Shown piece after piece: positions 26,171 to 35,266 of a stretch of DNA of 64,000 nucleotides. Each line of letters begins with the position of its first letter. Position 1 is the first letter of the stretch. Source of the stretch: Pseudomonadota bacterium (GTDB lineage: Bacteria > Pseudomonadota > Alphaproteobacteria > Caulobacterales > Caulobacteraceae). Position numbers and translations under genes: made by a program. The notes beneath the pieces are model-generated. The model saw only the letters and a list, made by a program, of their open reading frames with translations. It had not been told where the DNA came from and did no database searches. The stretch is from the NCBI GenBank assembly GCA_023386645.1, contig JAEWJI010000026.1:1-64000 (forward strand). The letters are read 5' to 3'.

Positions 26171-26446
26171 ATGCAGACCAAGAACCCGATCCTGGACGAG
26201 TTCGCCAAGCTGACCACCGGAGCCATGGGCCTGGCCCAGGCGGCGGGCGAAGAGGCCAAGTCCGCCTTCCGGGCCCAGACCGACCGCATGGCGGCCGAGT
26301 TGGACCTCGTTCGCCGCGACGAGTTCGATGCGCTCAAAGCCGAGATCGCCGCCCTGCGCGCCGAGATCGCCGCGCTGAAAGCGGTTTCCAACCCAACCAC
26401 GGGAACGGGCCCGGCCGGAACTCCCCCCGGGGACGCAGCCGGTTGA
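26171..26446 (+). CDS. ubiK: UbiK-like accessory factor (BMFP domain)
   Basis: A 91-residue protein of the YqiC/BMFP family. UbiK homologues assist aerobic ubiquinone synthesis with UbiJ and have membrane-fusogenic coiled coils. The layout fits: an N-terminal amphipathic helix (NPILDEFAKLTTGAMGLAQ), then a heptad-patterned coiled coil (RRDEFDALKAEIAALRAEIAALKA), and a Gly/Pro tail. It is divergent from lgt and 79 bases before the YbjN-type gene. Confidence 0.85.
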   Translation: MQTKNPILDEFAKLTTGAMGLAQAAGEEAKSAFRAQTDRMAAELDLVRRDEFDALKAEIAALRAEIAALKAVSNPTTGTGPAGTPPGDAAG

Positions 26447-26525
26447 GCCGAATCTGCGAACACGCCTACCGTCCGACCACTCGCCGCGAGTCGCGGGCGG
26501 GTTCCCGAAAGGCCAGGTTCTCCTG

Positions 26526-27029
26526 ATGGATGTTGTCAGACCGGAAGAGGTTGATGTCCCGGCCGACCCGCTTGATGTCGTCGAGCATGTGCTGACGGCC
26601 GAGAACCTGCCCTTCGATCGCACCGACGACGGCGACCTGGCCTTTTCGCTCGCCGGCGACTGGAGGGATTACGAACTGTGGTTCGCCTGGCGGCCCGAGG
26701 GCGACTGCCTGCAACTGTGCTGTGCGCTGGATCTGCGGGCCAACAAGCGCCGGCGTCCGGCTGCCTATGAGATGGTCTCCCTGATCAATCAGCGGACCTG
26801 GATGGGCCATTTCGAGGTCTGGTCCGAGGACGGCGAGATCGTCTTCCGCCATTCGCTGGCCCTGCCGCATGGCGAGCGCCCGACGCTGGCCCAGGCCGCG
26901 TCCATGATCGACGCGGCGGTCGAGGCGGCGGACCGCTATTACCCCGCCTTCGACTTCATGATCCGCGGCGCCAAGAGCCCGCAGGCCGCCATCGACGCTT
27001 GTCTGTTCGAGACCGTCGGCACGGCCTGA
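26526..27029 (+). CDS. YbjN domain-containing protein
   Basis: A 167-residue soluble protein of the YbjN family, whose members resemble type III secretion chaperones in fold but have no settled function; E. coli YbjN affects motility and stress responses. Typical stretches are VVEHVLTAENLPFDRTDDGDL, YELWFAWRPEGDCLQL and LINQRTWMGHFEVWSEDGEIVFRHSLAL. It stands 4 bases before proC, so both are probably one transcript; this proximity is common in alphaproteobacteria. Confidence 0.85.
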   Translation: MDVVRPEEVDVPADPLDVVEHVLTAENLPFDRTDDGDLAFSLAGDWRDYELWFAWRPEGDCLQLCCALDLRANKRRRPAAYEMVSLINQRTWMGHFEVWSEDGEIVFRHSLALPHGERPTLAQAASMIDAAVEAADRYYPAFDFMIRGAKSPQAAIDACLFETVGTA

Positions 27030-27033
27030 CGCC

Positions 27034-27843
27034 GTGGCTCAGACCATCACCGATACCGTCGCCCTGATCGGCTGCGGCCGACTGGGTTCGGCGATCCTCG
27101 ACGGCTGGCGGCTGACCGGTGCGATCGCCATGGATCGCCTGATCATCCTGACGCCGTCCAAAAAGGCCTCCGCCGAGGCCGCGCGAGCCGAGGGCGCTCG
27201 GATCAATCCGCCGCTCGAAGCCTTAACCGAGGCCGACGCCGTGGTCCTAGCTGTCAAGCCGGCGAAGTGGCGTGAGGCGGCCGGGCCGCTGATTGAATAC
27301 CTGCGCGCCGACGCCGTCATCCTCTCGGTGATGGCCGGCGTGCGCTCGGCCCAACTGTCCGGGGCGTTCGAGGCCCGTCCAATCGCCCGCGTCATGCCGA
27401 CCACCGGGGTCGCCGCCGCCCAGGGTATCGCTTCCTGCTGGAGCGGCTCGACCGGCGACCGCGTCGTCGCTCATGCCCTGTTCGATCGCATTTCCGACGT
27501 CGTCGATCTGGACGAGGAGGCGCTGATCGACGCCGCCACCGCCGTCTCGGGTTCGGGTCCCGCCTATGTCTTCGCCTTCATCCAGGCCTTGGCCGAGGCG
27601 GGCGTCGCCGTGGGCCTGAGCCCCGACGACGCGACCCGCCTGGCGCGCGGCGTCCTGCGCTCGGCCGCGGCCGGGACCGGGGGGGATCAGTCGCTGCAGG
27701 CCCTCATCGCCCAGGTGGCCTCGCCGGGCGGCACCACCGAGGCCGGCCTTCGGGCCCTCGCCGCGGCCGGCATGGGGGACGCCGTTCGCGCCGCCGTCGA
27801 CGCGGCCCTGGCCCGCGCGCTGGAGCTGTCTTCCGAAATTTGA
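27034..27843 (+). CDS. proC: Pyrroline-5-carboxylate reductase
   Basis: NAD(P)H enzyme of the last step of proline synthesis. The 269 residues start at a GTG at 27034. The Rossmann loop LIGCGRLGSAILDGW opens the protein, then VVLAVKPAKW, MPTTGVAAAQG, and the signature ATAVSGSGPAYVFAFIQALAEAG with GTTEAGLRAL close to the end. It lies directly after the YbjN gene. Confidence 0.94.
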   Translation: MAQTITDTVALIGCGRLGSAILDGWRLTGAIAMDRLIILTPSKKASAEAARAEGARINPPLEALTEADAVVLAVKPAKWREAAGPLIEYLRADAVILSVMAGVRSAQLSGAFEARPIARVMPTTGVAAAQGIASCWSGSTGDRVVAHALFDRISDVVDLDEEALIDAATAVSGSGPAYVFAFIQALAEAGVAVGLSPDDATRLARGVLRSAAAGTGGDQSLQALIAQVASPGGTTEAGLRALAAAGMGDAVRAAVDAALARALELSSEI

Positions 27844-27903
27844 AAGCTGAGCAGCCTGCCCAATTCCTGCTCTCCCCGCGCTCGGGATGAGCGGAAGATC
27901 GGG

Positions 27904-28401
27904 TTATCGCGCGGTCAGCCGGCCCTCACTGATCCGCCGGGCGATCAAATCGAAGGCGCGGTCGGCATCCTGCCAGGTCGTATGTCCGTAGACTTCCTGG
28001 ATGCTCGTCGAATAGCGCGACAGGCGCACCGGCAGCCTCTGGCCGTCGGCGGTGATGAGCTCGCCCTCGACCGCCGCGCCGCCGATCGAGCGGCTGTCTA
28101 TGACCGACAGGCCGGGCCGGCGCGAGGCCTGTTCCATCGTCGGGCGGTTGGGCTTGAGGTCGGTCAGGGTCAGTTCGACCCGCGCGCCCTCCAGGCCCGG
28201 GGTGCGGGCCAGGGCCCGGCTGACCTTTTCCTGCAGGCGCGTGGCCTGGGCGTCCACGTCGCGCATGCCGATCTCCTCGGCCTCCTCGATCAGGTCGCCG
28301 CCGATGACGACGTGGACCTCGGGGGCCTGGATGCGGGCGTGGGCGCCGCCGACGACCGCCAGGGTCAGGGCCAGCGGGGCCAGGAATGCGATCTTGCGCA
28401 T
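27904..28401 (-). CDS. Small exported protein of unknown function
   Basis: Not assigned to a family. The 165 residues have a signal peptide (MRKIAFLAPLALTLAVVGGAHA) with no lipobox, then a mixed domain with ARVELTLTDLKPNRPT, LSVIDSRSIGGAAVEGEL and a C-terminal TTWQDADRAFDLIARRI. The ATG at 28401 is chosen because GAGAG lies 6 bases upstream; an ATG two codons earlier would sit directly on that site. The product is probably periplasmic. It is downstream of the histidine kinase on the same strand with a 68-base gap and might be read through from it. Confidence 0.75.
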   Translation of the reverse strand: MRKIAFLAPLALTLAVVGGAHARIQAPEVHVVIGGDLIEEAEEIGMRDVDAQATRLQEKVSRALARTPGLEGARVELTLTDLKPNRPTMEQASRRPGLSVIDSRSIGGAAVEGELITADGQRLPVRLSRYSTSIQEVYGHTTWQDADRAFDLIARRISEGRLTAR

Positions 28402-28469
28402 GATCATCTCTCGGTTCGACACCCCTGTCGGACACGAAGATGCGCTCTTCATGGGCGTTCCGCTAGGGG

Positions 28470-29813
28470 TCAGCCGGGCAGGCGGATCAGGGCGCGCAGG
28501 CCGCCCAGGTCGCTGCGTCCCAGGGTGATGTCGCCGCCGTGTCCGCGCGCGACGTCCCGCGCGATGGCCAGGCCCAGCCCGACCCCCTTGCGGTTCTGGT
28601 TGCGCGAGGCGTCCAGCCGCGAGAAGGGCCGAAACGCCTCCTCGTGCAGTTCGTCGGGGATGCCCGGTCCGTCGTCCTCGACCGCGAGCTCCACTCCGCC
28701 CGAGGGCAGGGGGCGCGCCGACAGCCGCACCCGATCCCCGTGGGCCGCGGCATTGCCCGCCAGGTTCGCCAGCGCCCGCTTGAAGGCCAGCGGCCGGATC
28801 GAGGCGGTGAGCCCGGCTGGCGCCTGGATCTCGACCTCGGCCCCCGACCGCTTCGCGTCCTCACCAGCCACCCGCAGCAGGTCGTGGAGCGGGACGGTCT
28901 CGCGCGTCTCCCCGGCCTCGCCGCGCGCGAAGGCCAAGTACTCGTCGATCATATGCTCCATCTCGTCGAGGTCGCCCTTCATCGCCGCCTGGCGCTTGAA
29001 GGCCGGCGCCAGGGCGAGCTCCAGCCGCAGCCGGGTGAGGGGCGTCCGCAGGTCGTGGCTGACGGAGGCCAGCAGGGCCGTCCGCTGCTCGATGTGCCGC
29101 TGGATGCGGTCGCGCATGTCCAAAAAGGCCTGGGCCGCCTGACGCACCTCTCGCGCGCCGTGCGGTTTGAAGCGGGGAACGGTTTCCCCGCGTCCGAAAG
29201 CCTCCGCCGCCTCGGCCAGCCGCTCGATGGCGCGCACCTGATTGCGGATGAACAGGATGGCGACGGACATCAGCAGGGCCGTCGCGATCATCAGCCACAG
29301 GACGAAGATGTGCGCCTGGGTCGCGACCGCCCGCTCGCGGGGCGCGATGATCCTCAAGGCGCCTCCGGGGGCCTCGACCCAGATGTCGATGAATGCGGGG
29401 TATCGGGTGGTGTCGAACCAGAAGGGTTGATCGAGCCGCGACGCCAAGGCCTCTTCCAGCGTGCGGTCGATGACCCCGATCGGCCCGCGCCTACGTCCCT
29501 CCGGCAGCGACTGGCCCTCCCGTAGCGCGATCGACAGCTGCATGGAGGATTGAGCGCGCTGCGTCAGGACCTCCAGGTTCCGGGGCGTCGGATCGTCGCG
29601 ATAGCTCTCGACCGCCCAGGCCACGTCCCCGGCCAGTCCATCGGACAGGCGAGCCGTCACCGTACGCCAGTGGGCGTCGAAGAAGACCCAGGTCACCACC
29701 CCCTGCATGATCAGCACGGGAATGACGATGATCAGCAGCGACCGCCCCCACAGCGTCGTTGGCAGCCGTCGCTTCAGGAACCGGCCGAGAACGGGCAGGG
29801 GGCGCAACCTCAT
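28470..29813 (-). CDS. Sensor histidine kinase, EnvZ-like
   Basis: A 447-residue inner-membrane histidine kinase. It has a first membrane helix (LLIIVIPVLIMQGVVTWVFF), a periplasmic sensor of about 120 residues, a second helix (IFVLWLMIATALLMSVAILFI), a HAMP linker, the phosphorylated histidine in SVSHDLRTPLTRLR, and the ATPase boxes N (LANLAGNAAAHG), G1 (VEDDGPGIP) and G2 (KGVGLGLAIARD). Its partner is the response regulator upstream. The ribosome-binding site GGGGGAGG before the ATG at 29813 is one arm of a palindromic repeat, so it may be masked in the mRNA. Confidence 0.92.
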   Translation of the reverse strand: MRLRPLPVLGRFLKRRLPTTLWGRSLLIIVIPVLIMQGVVTWVFFDAHWRTVTARLSDGLAGDVAWAVESYRDDPTPRNLEVLTQRAQSSMQLSIALREGQSLPEGRRRGPIGVIDRTLEEALASRLDQPFWFDTTRYPAFIDIWVEAPGGALRIIAPRERAVATQAHIFVLWLMIATALLMSVAILFIRNQVRAIERLAEAAEAFGRGETVPRFKPHGAREVRQAAQAFLDMRDRIQRHIEQRTALLASVSHDLRTPLTRLRLELALAPAFKRQAAMKGDLDEMEHMIDEYLAFARGEAGETRETVPLHDLLRVAGEDAKRSGAEVEIQAPAGLTASIRPLAFKRALANLAGNAAAHGDRVRLSARPLPSGGVELAVEDDGPGIPDELHEEAFRPFSRLDASRNQNRKGVGLGLAIARDVARGHGGDITLGRSDLGGLRALIRLPG

Positions 29814-29955
29814 GATCCTCCCCCAATGGGGGAGGGGGACCGCGAAGCGGGCGAGGGGGTAAGCCGCACACACCAGCCGTAGTCGGGGCCCCCTCCACCA
29901 TGCTCCGCATGGTCCCCCTCCCCCAATGGGGGAGAATTTGAGGGCACGCCGCCCA
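29814..29955. repeat. Palindromic repeat element between response regulator and kinase genes
   Basis: Two copies of the palindrome CTCCCCCA-A-TGGGGGAG, at 29818-29834 and 29918-29934, flank further hairpins (ACCATG-CTCCG-CATGGT at 29897-29913 and CCGC-GAA-GCGG). On the reverse strand the first palindrome reads CCTCCCCCA-T-TGGGGGAGG directly before ATC-ATG of the kinase, so the kinase Shine-Dalgarno is inside the stem. It resembles the dispersed element at 23124-23265 in style, not in exact sequence. Confidence 0.75.
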
Positions 29956-30672
29956 TCAATCCGGGGCCAGCATATAGCCGACGCCCCGCACCGTCTGCAG
30001 GTAGCGCGGGTTCTTCGGGTCGGCCTCGAGCTTACGGCGCAGGCGGGTGACCTGCACGTCGACGGCGCGGCCGGTGATGTCGGCGGTGTCGGGCGACAGG
30101 TCAATCCGTTCGACCGGCGCGTGGGCGTTGAGCGCCAGAGTCTTCAGCAACTGAGCCTCCGCCTCGGTCAGGCGCATGGGGGCGCCGTCCCGGGTCAGCT
30201 CCAGCCGCTCCATGTCGAACATGGCCGATCCCAACCGGATCTCGCGCGGCGCCACCGGCTTGGTCCCGGTCCGGCGCAGGATGGCGTCGACGCGCAGGGC
30301 CAGTTCGCGCGGCTCGAACGGCTTGGACATATAGTCGTCGGCGCCCCGGCTCAGCCCCTCGATCCGGTCATTCGGCTCGCCCCTGGCGGTCAGCAGCATG
30401 ACCGGGGTGCGAGACAGCTGCGCCTTGTTGCGGACCCAGGTCGTCAGGTCCAACCCGCTCTCGCCGGGCATCATGACGTCCAGGATCACCAGATCGAATT
30501 CGATCAGCTCCATCAGACGCCGCGCCGCCGCCGCGTGGGCCGCGCCGGTCACGCGATAGCCCTCGCGCGCCAGGAATTCCTTCAGCAGCTCGCGGATGCG
30601 GTCGTCGTCGTCGACGATCAGCAGATGCCGGCCGACGCCCGGCCCCGCGACGGGTCCCGAACGGCCGCTCAA
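29956..30672 (-). CDS. OmpR-family response regulator
   Basis: A 238-residue two-component regulator. The receiver domain has the acidic pocket LLIVDDDDRIREL, the phosphorylated Asp in DLVILDVMMPGESG and the conserved Lys in DYMSKPFEPREL. The C-terminal winged helix is of OmpR type, with the recognition helix AVDVQVTRLRRKLEADPKNPR and wing TVRGVGYML. The start appears to be a TTG at 30672, with GGAGG 7 bases before it; an ATG 13 bases further up is in another frame. It is cotranscribed with the histidine kinase downstream. The stimulus and targets are unknown. Confidence 0.92.
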   Translation of the reverse strand: MSGRSGPVAGPGVGRHLLIVDDDDRIRELLKEFLAREGYRVTGAAHAAAARRLMELIEFDLVILDVMMPGESGLDLTTWVRNKAQLSRTPVMLLTARGEPNDRIEGLSRGADDYMSKPFEPRELALRVDAILRRTGTKPVAPREIRLGSAMFDMERLELTRDGAPMRLTEAEAQLLKTLALNAHAPVERIDLSPDTADITGRAVDVQVTRLRRKLEADPKNPRYLQTVRGVGYMLAPD

Positions 30673-30766
30673 GCGCCGCCTCCATCGAACCCGAGCGGGC
30701 GCGCGCCGTTGACCTGAGCGGCGTCGGCGGCTCTAAGGCCGATCTGTAGCCAGGAGACCTTGTTCA

Positions 30767-31645
30767 ATGGCCTTCGTTCCTTTCGACGATCGTGACGGCT
30801 GGATCTGGATGGACGGCGATTTCGTGCCCTGGCGGGAAGCGAAGACGCACGTTCTGACCCATGCCCTGCACTACGGCTCGTCGGTGTTCGAGGGTGAGCG
30901 TATGTACGGCGGCGAAATCTTCAAGCTGACCGAGCACAGCCAGCGGCTGGAGCGCTCGGCCAATCTGCTGGATTTCGACCTTCCCTATAGCGTGGCGGAG
31001 ATCGATCAGGCCTGCAAGGACACCTGTGCGAAGATGGGCCTGTCGGATTGTTACGTCCGGCCGTTGGCCTATCGCGGGCCCGAGCAGGTCAGCGTCACGG
31101 CGATCAACAACAAGACCCACGTGGCCATCGCCGTCTGGGACTGGCCGTCCTACTTCGACCCCGAGATCAAGAAGAAGGGCATCCGGCTCGAGTGGGCGAA
31201 GTGGCGCCGCCCGGATCCCGCCACCGCCCCGTCGGCGGCCAAGGCGGCCGGCCTCTACATGATTTGCACCATGTCCAAGACGGCGGCGGAGAAGCGCGGC
31301 TATGCGGACGCCCTCATGCTCGACTGGCGCGGCTATGTGGCCGAGGCGACGGGCGCCAACGTCTTCTTCGTCCAGGACGGCGTGATCCACACGCCGCCGA
31401 TCGACGCCATCCTGGACGGGATCACCCGCCAGACGGTGATCGCCATGGCGCAGGCCAAGGGCATCGAGGTCGTGGTTCGCCATATCCGGCCGGAAGAGCT
31501 CTCGACCTTCACCGAATGCTTCCTGACCGGCACGGCCGCGGAGGTCACTCCCGTCTCGGAAGTCGGCGAATACACCTTCACACCGGGGGACCTCAGCCTG
31601 GGCCTGATGGAGGATTACGGCCGTCTGGTGCGCCGTCAGGCCTGA
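30767..31645 (+). CDS. ilvE: Branched-chain amino acid aminotransferase
   Basis: Class IV PLP aminotransferase for the last step of leucine, isoleucine and valine synthesis. The 292 residues show WIWMDGDFVPWREAKTHVLTHALHYGSSVFEG at the N-terminus (only short parts matter: DGDFVPW and HYGSSVFEG), the cofactor lysine in SAAKAAGLYMI, GYADALMLD and the phosphate-binding region TGTAAEVTPVSEVG. Length is normal. It is divergent from the response-regulator operon and convergent with the GH13 gene after 24 bases. Confidence 0.93.
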   Translation: MAFVPFDDRDGWIWMDGDFVPWREAKTHVLTHALHYGSSVFEGERMYGGEIFKLTEHSQRLERSANLLDFDLPYSVAEIDQACKDTCAKMGLSDCYVRPLAYRGPEQVSVTAINNKTHVAIAVWDWPSYFDPEIKKKGIRLEWAKWRRPDPATAPSAAKAAGLYMICTMSKTAAEKRGYADALMLDWRGYVAEATGANVFFVQDGVIHTPPIDAILDGITRQTVIAMAQAKGIEVVVRHIRPEELSTFTECFLTGTAAEVTPVSEVGEYTFTPGDLSLGLMEDYGRLVRRQA

Positions 31646-31669
31646 CCGCGCGAGGGTCATTCGGACGCG

Positions 31670-34111
31670 TCAACGAGCTCCGTCAGTCGAGACCAGGACC
31701 GCTCCGAACAGGGGTGGGAGTGTCAGGCTGATCGCCGTGTCGGCTCGGACCATCTGGCCGGTGACGGCGTCAACGAAGACCCGGCCGCGGAATTCCGGCG
31801 GCACGGAGACCTCCAGCGTTCGCTCGGTCTCGGCGTTGTTGATGGCGATCAGAGCGACGGCGTCTTTCTGGCTTCGCGTCGCCACCACCGTGGTCTCATC
31901 GGCGTGGAGCGGAGGTCCGAGGTCGCCCATCGCCAGCACCGGATGTTCTCGTCGCAGGGCGATCAGCCGGCGTATGTCGGCGAGCATGGCCGGATCGGGC
32001 CGGCCGCCCTGGTCCGCCCATGGGAAGGTGCGGCGGTTGTCGGGGTCGTCGCCGCCGGTCACCCCCACCTCGTCCCCGTAGAAGACGGTCGGCGCGCCGG
32101 GCCAGGCGACCTGCATCAGCACCGCCAGACGATAGCGGCGGCGGGCCTCCGCGGCCCTGTCCGGGTCCGTTCCATGATCCCCCAGCAGCCACAGGCTGCG
32201 CGCCGTATCATGGGTGGACAGCAGGTTCATCGACGCGCGCAGCGAGGCCGGCGGATAGAGCTCCCGCATCAGTTCGATGTTGCGATAGGCCGTGGCCACG
32301 TTCCCACCCGCCGCGATGTCGAGCGCGGCGTTGCGGAAGATGTAGTTCATCGTGCCGTCGAAGGCGTCGCCCAGCAGGTATTTCGAGGCGTCGAACCAGA
32401 CCTCGGCGATGGTGAGCGCGTTCGGATCGTGCGCTTTCACGGCCGGGCGCCAGGCGCGCCAGAAGTCGTCCGGGACCCAGGGGGCCACGTCCATGCGCCA
32501 TCCGGTCGCCCCACGGTCCAGCCATGTCTCGGTGACCGCGTCCGGATCGCCAAAGACGAAGTCCCGGAATGCCGGCGACGCCTCGTTCAACTCGGGCAGA
32601 TCCTTCGCGCCGGTCCAGCCGACGTACCGATCCTCGGGATCGGCGGCGTCCGGATCGACCCGGTACCAGTCGGCGTAGGGGCTGTCGGGCTGGAACTCCC
32701 CGCCTTCAAGCGCCCCCAGGGTAGGGTGCCGGGCGTAACGGTCGAAATAGAGACTGTCGCGTCCGGTGTGATTGAATGAGGCGTCGACCATCACCCGTAT
32801 GCCTCGCCGCGCCGCCTCCTCGGTCAGGCGTTCGAAATCGGCGGTTGTCCCAAAGGACGGATCGACGTTTAGATAGTCAGCCGTGTCGTATTTGTGGTTG
32901 CTGGCCGCCGTGAAGATCGGGGTCATGTAAAGGGCCGTCGCCCCCAGGTCGGCGATGTGGTCGAGCTTCTCGGTGATGCCGGCCAGGTCACCGCCGAAGA
33001 AGTCGTTGCTGCCCCGCTCGTCCGAGCCGTCGCCGGAGCCAGGGCGGAACGGCCGGTCGGTCCAGTTGGCGCGAACCTCCACCGGCACGTGCGGGAAGAC
33101 GCCTTCTCCTGGGCGCCGGTCGTTGGTCGGATCGCCGTTCCGGAAACGCTCGGGGAAGATGTAGTACCAGATAGCCTGCTGCGCCCATTCGGGCACGGCG
33201 TGATCGCGGGCGTGGACCGTCAGGCGGAACCGGCGGATCTGGCCGGGATCGTCCGGCGCGTCCGTGGCGACGCCCTCGCCGTTGGCGCCGCGCTCGGTCG
33301 TCCAATAGATTGGCGCGGAGTTGTTCTGGTAGACGAATCGCCGGCCCTCGATCTCCACCTCGAACCAGTAGCCATAGATCGCGGGCGCATCGAATGTCCG
33401 GCGCCCGGTCCAGCGGCTGTCCGCATTCTTCGTCAGTGGAATGCGCTCAGGCTCTTCGTACGCCAGAACCTCCTGATTGCCCTCGAGCCGACGCCGCTCC
33501 ACCACGAGAACGGCGCGATCGACCGCCGGCGGCGCATCCAGAGCGAAGGCGATCTCCGTCCCCTCCGGGACAGCGCCGAACGGCGACCTGTGGCGGACGT
33601 CCCGACTGTCGTGGCGCAGGCCGCGCGCCCGAGGGTCCGACAGAGGCTCCAGACGCGGCGCGCCCCTGGTCACCGTCAGACTCGGCTGATCGTCCGAGAC
33701 GCTCAGCCGCAGCGTGCTCCAGCCGTCGAACCTGACCCTCAGGTTGTCGGTCGCTCCCTCGGAGGCGCGACCGACCGGAACCAGTGGGCCGTGTCCGGTC
33801 GGCTCCAGACCCTTCGGCGAAGCGAAGGTGTAGGCGTCGGACCAGGCAGCGTCGGAGATTTTGAAGTCCTGCACGCCCGCCAGCTCGCTGGTCACCGCAT
33901 AGGCGTCGCAGTCCCAAGCCATGGCGTAATCCTCCGCCACGCCCCAGCCGTTCATGGCGCCGCGCAGATAGAGTTTGGTCTCGCCCAAGGGTGGCGAAAC
34001 GCATTCGTTCGATGTCCGTACGAGGATGCCGGCGCATCCGCCCAACCACGCCGCGGCGGCAAGTGCGGAGCCCGTCGCAAGTGTCAGACGCGACCTTCGG
34101 AAATCAGTCAT
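31670..34111 (-). CDS. GH13 alpha-amylase-family glycosidase, predicted lipoprotein
   Basis: An 813-residue exported glycosidase. The signal peptide ends in a lipobox (AAWLGGC, Cys about residue 26), so it is lipid-anchored. An N-terminal X25/CBM48-like region (LYLRGAMNGWGV) and a beta-sandwich like that of cyclomaltodextrinases precede the barrel. GH13 regions are visible in order: I VDASFNH, II GWRMDVAPW (nucleophile Asp), III IAEVWFD (acid/base Glu) and IV LLSTHDTAR. Neopullulanase or maltogenic-amylase-like activity on alpha-glucans is inferred. The gene is alone between ilvE and the catabolic island. Both catalytic carboxylates are intact. Confidence 0.9.
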   Translation of the reverse strand: MTDFRRSRLTLATGSALAAAAWLGGCAGILVRTSNECVSPPLGETKLYLRGAMNGWGVAEDYAMAWDCDAYAVTSELAGVQDFKISDAAWSDAYTFASPKGLEPTGHGPLVPVGRASEGATDNLRVRFDGWSTLRLSVSDDQPSLTVTRGAPRLEPLSDPRARGLRHDSRDVRHRSPFGAVPEGTEIAFALDAPPAVDRAVLVVERRRLEGNQEVLAYEEPERIPLTKNADSRWTGRRTFDAPAIYGYWFEVEIEGRRFVYQNNSAPIYWTTERGANGEGVATDAPDDPGQIRRFRLTVHARDHAVPEWAQQAIWYYIFPERFRNGDPTNDRRPGEGVFPHVPVEVRANWTDRPFRPGSGDGSDERGSNDFFGGDLAGITEKLDHIADLGATALYMTPIFTAASNHKYDTADYLNVDPSFGTTADFERLTEEAARRGIRVMVDASFNHTGRDSLYFDRYARHPTLGALEGGEFQPDSPYADWYRVDPDAADPEDRYVGWTGAKDLPELNEASPAFRDFVFGDPDAVTETWLDRGATGWRMDVAPWVPDDFWRAWRPAVKAHDPNALTIAEVWFDASKYLLGDAFDGTMNYIFRNAALDIAAGGNVATAYRNIELMRELYPPASLRASMNLLSTHDTARSLWLLGDHGTDPDRAAEARRRYRLAVLMQVAWPGAPTVFYGDEVGVTGGDDPDNRRTFPWADQGGRPDPAMLADIRRLIALRREHPVLAMGDLGPPLHADETTVVATRSQKDAVALIAINNAETERTLEVSVPPEFRGRVFVDAVTGQMVRADTAISLTLPPLFGAVLVSTDGAR

Positions 34112-34271
34112 GCATCCGGCCTCCCCAGCCCTTCCGTTGCCGCATGGTAGGTTTCATGGCCACCCAATGCTCGGCCTCAAGCGCCATCGTTACGCGAATT
34201 GAGACCGCCCGCCCGGCCCGATCGACGACGGGAGGGAAATCGGCCGGCTGTTGATTTGGGGGCGGTCCGTC

Positions 34272-35249
34272 ATGCTAGTTAACCGCGTGCCGCAGTTGGA
34301 CCTTGCACCTGTCGATCCGCCCAGTCTGCGCGCGCTCATCATGGGCAATCCGGTGGCGCGGGCGTTCGCGGTCACGGGCGACGCCTGGACGCAGCTGATC
34401 CTGCGCGAGGCCTTCTACGGGGTGCGACGGTTCTCGATCTGGCGCGAGCGGCTGGGCATGCCGCGCAGCGTCCTGACCGACCGGCTGAATCGCCTGGTGG
34501 AGGCAGGCCTGCTGGAGCAGCGGCCTGCCAGCGACGCCTCCAGCCGCCTGGAGTACCGCCTGACCGAGATGGGGCTCGACATGTTCGGGGTCGCGGTGAT
34601 GCAGGGTCTGTGGGAGCGCCGGTGGGCCCGGTCGCCGCTGCAGGAGCGCTACGCTCTCGCCTTCTTTGACCGGTCGAGCGGTGCAAGGCTGACACCCGCG
34701 GTATTCGACCACGAGGGCGGGCGGCCGCTGGACGCCCACAACGTCACGTGGGTTGCGGGAGAGGGATTGACGCCGATCGCGCCGCCGACTTCGCGGCGGC
34801 GTCGCACACGGCCGATGGAGACGGATCGGCCGATCATCGACCGGTCGACCGACATCATGGGCGATTACTGGAGCTGGGCCGTGCTGGCGGCGGCCTATTT
34901 CCGTCTGCGGCGCTTCGACGAACTCCACGAGGCGCTTGGCGTGGCCACCAATATCCTGGCCGACCGGCTGAACCGGATGGTTCTGCATGGGGTGCTGGAG
35001 AGGCGGCTTTACCAGAAAGCCCCGGCCAGGTTCGAATATCGGCTGACAGACGCCGGGCGGGACCTCTACCCGATCATCATGGCGATGCATGGGTGGAGCG
35101 AGCGCTGGCTGTGCCCGGAGGGCGCGCCACTCCACCTCGTCGATGGCCGTTCGGGAGAGCCCATCACGCCGGTCGTCTGCGATTTGAAGACCGGCCGCCG
35201 CCTGGATCCGCGCGGCGTGCGTTGGGAAATGGAGGCGGCGCGAGCCTGA
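34272..35249 (+). CDS. Transcriptional regulator with two tandem HxlR-type winged-helix domains
   Basis: The 325-residue protein holds two HxlR domains in one chain. Domain 1 (about residues 27-115) has GDAWTQLILREAFYGVRRFSIW, SVLTDRLNRLVEAGLLEQR and LEYRLTEMGLDMF. Domain 2 (about 195-280) has GDYWSWAVLAAAYFRLRRFDEL, NILADRLNRMVLHGVLERR and FEYRLTDAGRDLY. HxlR proteins normally dimerise through one such domain, so this is a covalent pseudo-dimer. Each domain is followed by a similar C-terminal segment ending in GRPLDAHNV and GRRLDPRGV, showing duplication of a whole gene. It lies beside a TonB-dependent receptor at the edge of the catabolic island and probably controls it. The start used is the ATG at 34272; a TTG at 34251 is possible. 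Confidence 0.88.
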   Translation: MLVNRVPQLDLAPVDPPSLRALIMGNPVARAFAVTGDAWTQLILREAFYGVRRFSIWRERLGMPRSVLTDRLNRLVEAGLLEQRPASDASSRLEYRLTEMGLDMFGVAVMQGLWERRWARSPLQERYALAFFDRSSGARLTPAVFDHEGGRPLDAHNVTWVAGEGLTPIAPPTSRRRRTRPMETDRPIIDRSTDIMGDYWSWAVLAAAYFRLRRFDELHEALGVATNILADRLNRMVLHGVLERRLYQKAPARFEYRLTDAGRDLYPIIMAMHGWSERWLCPEGAPLHLVDGRSGEPITPVVCDLKTGRRLDPRGVRWEMEAARA

Positions 35250-35266
35250 GCCCGCGCCGCGACCGA

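Noticed and set aside
30368..30685. An ATG at 30685 as the start of the response regulator
   Set aside because: It is in a different frame; the regulator frame needs the TTG at 30672, which has a GGAGG site.
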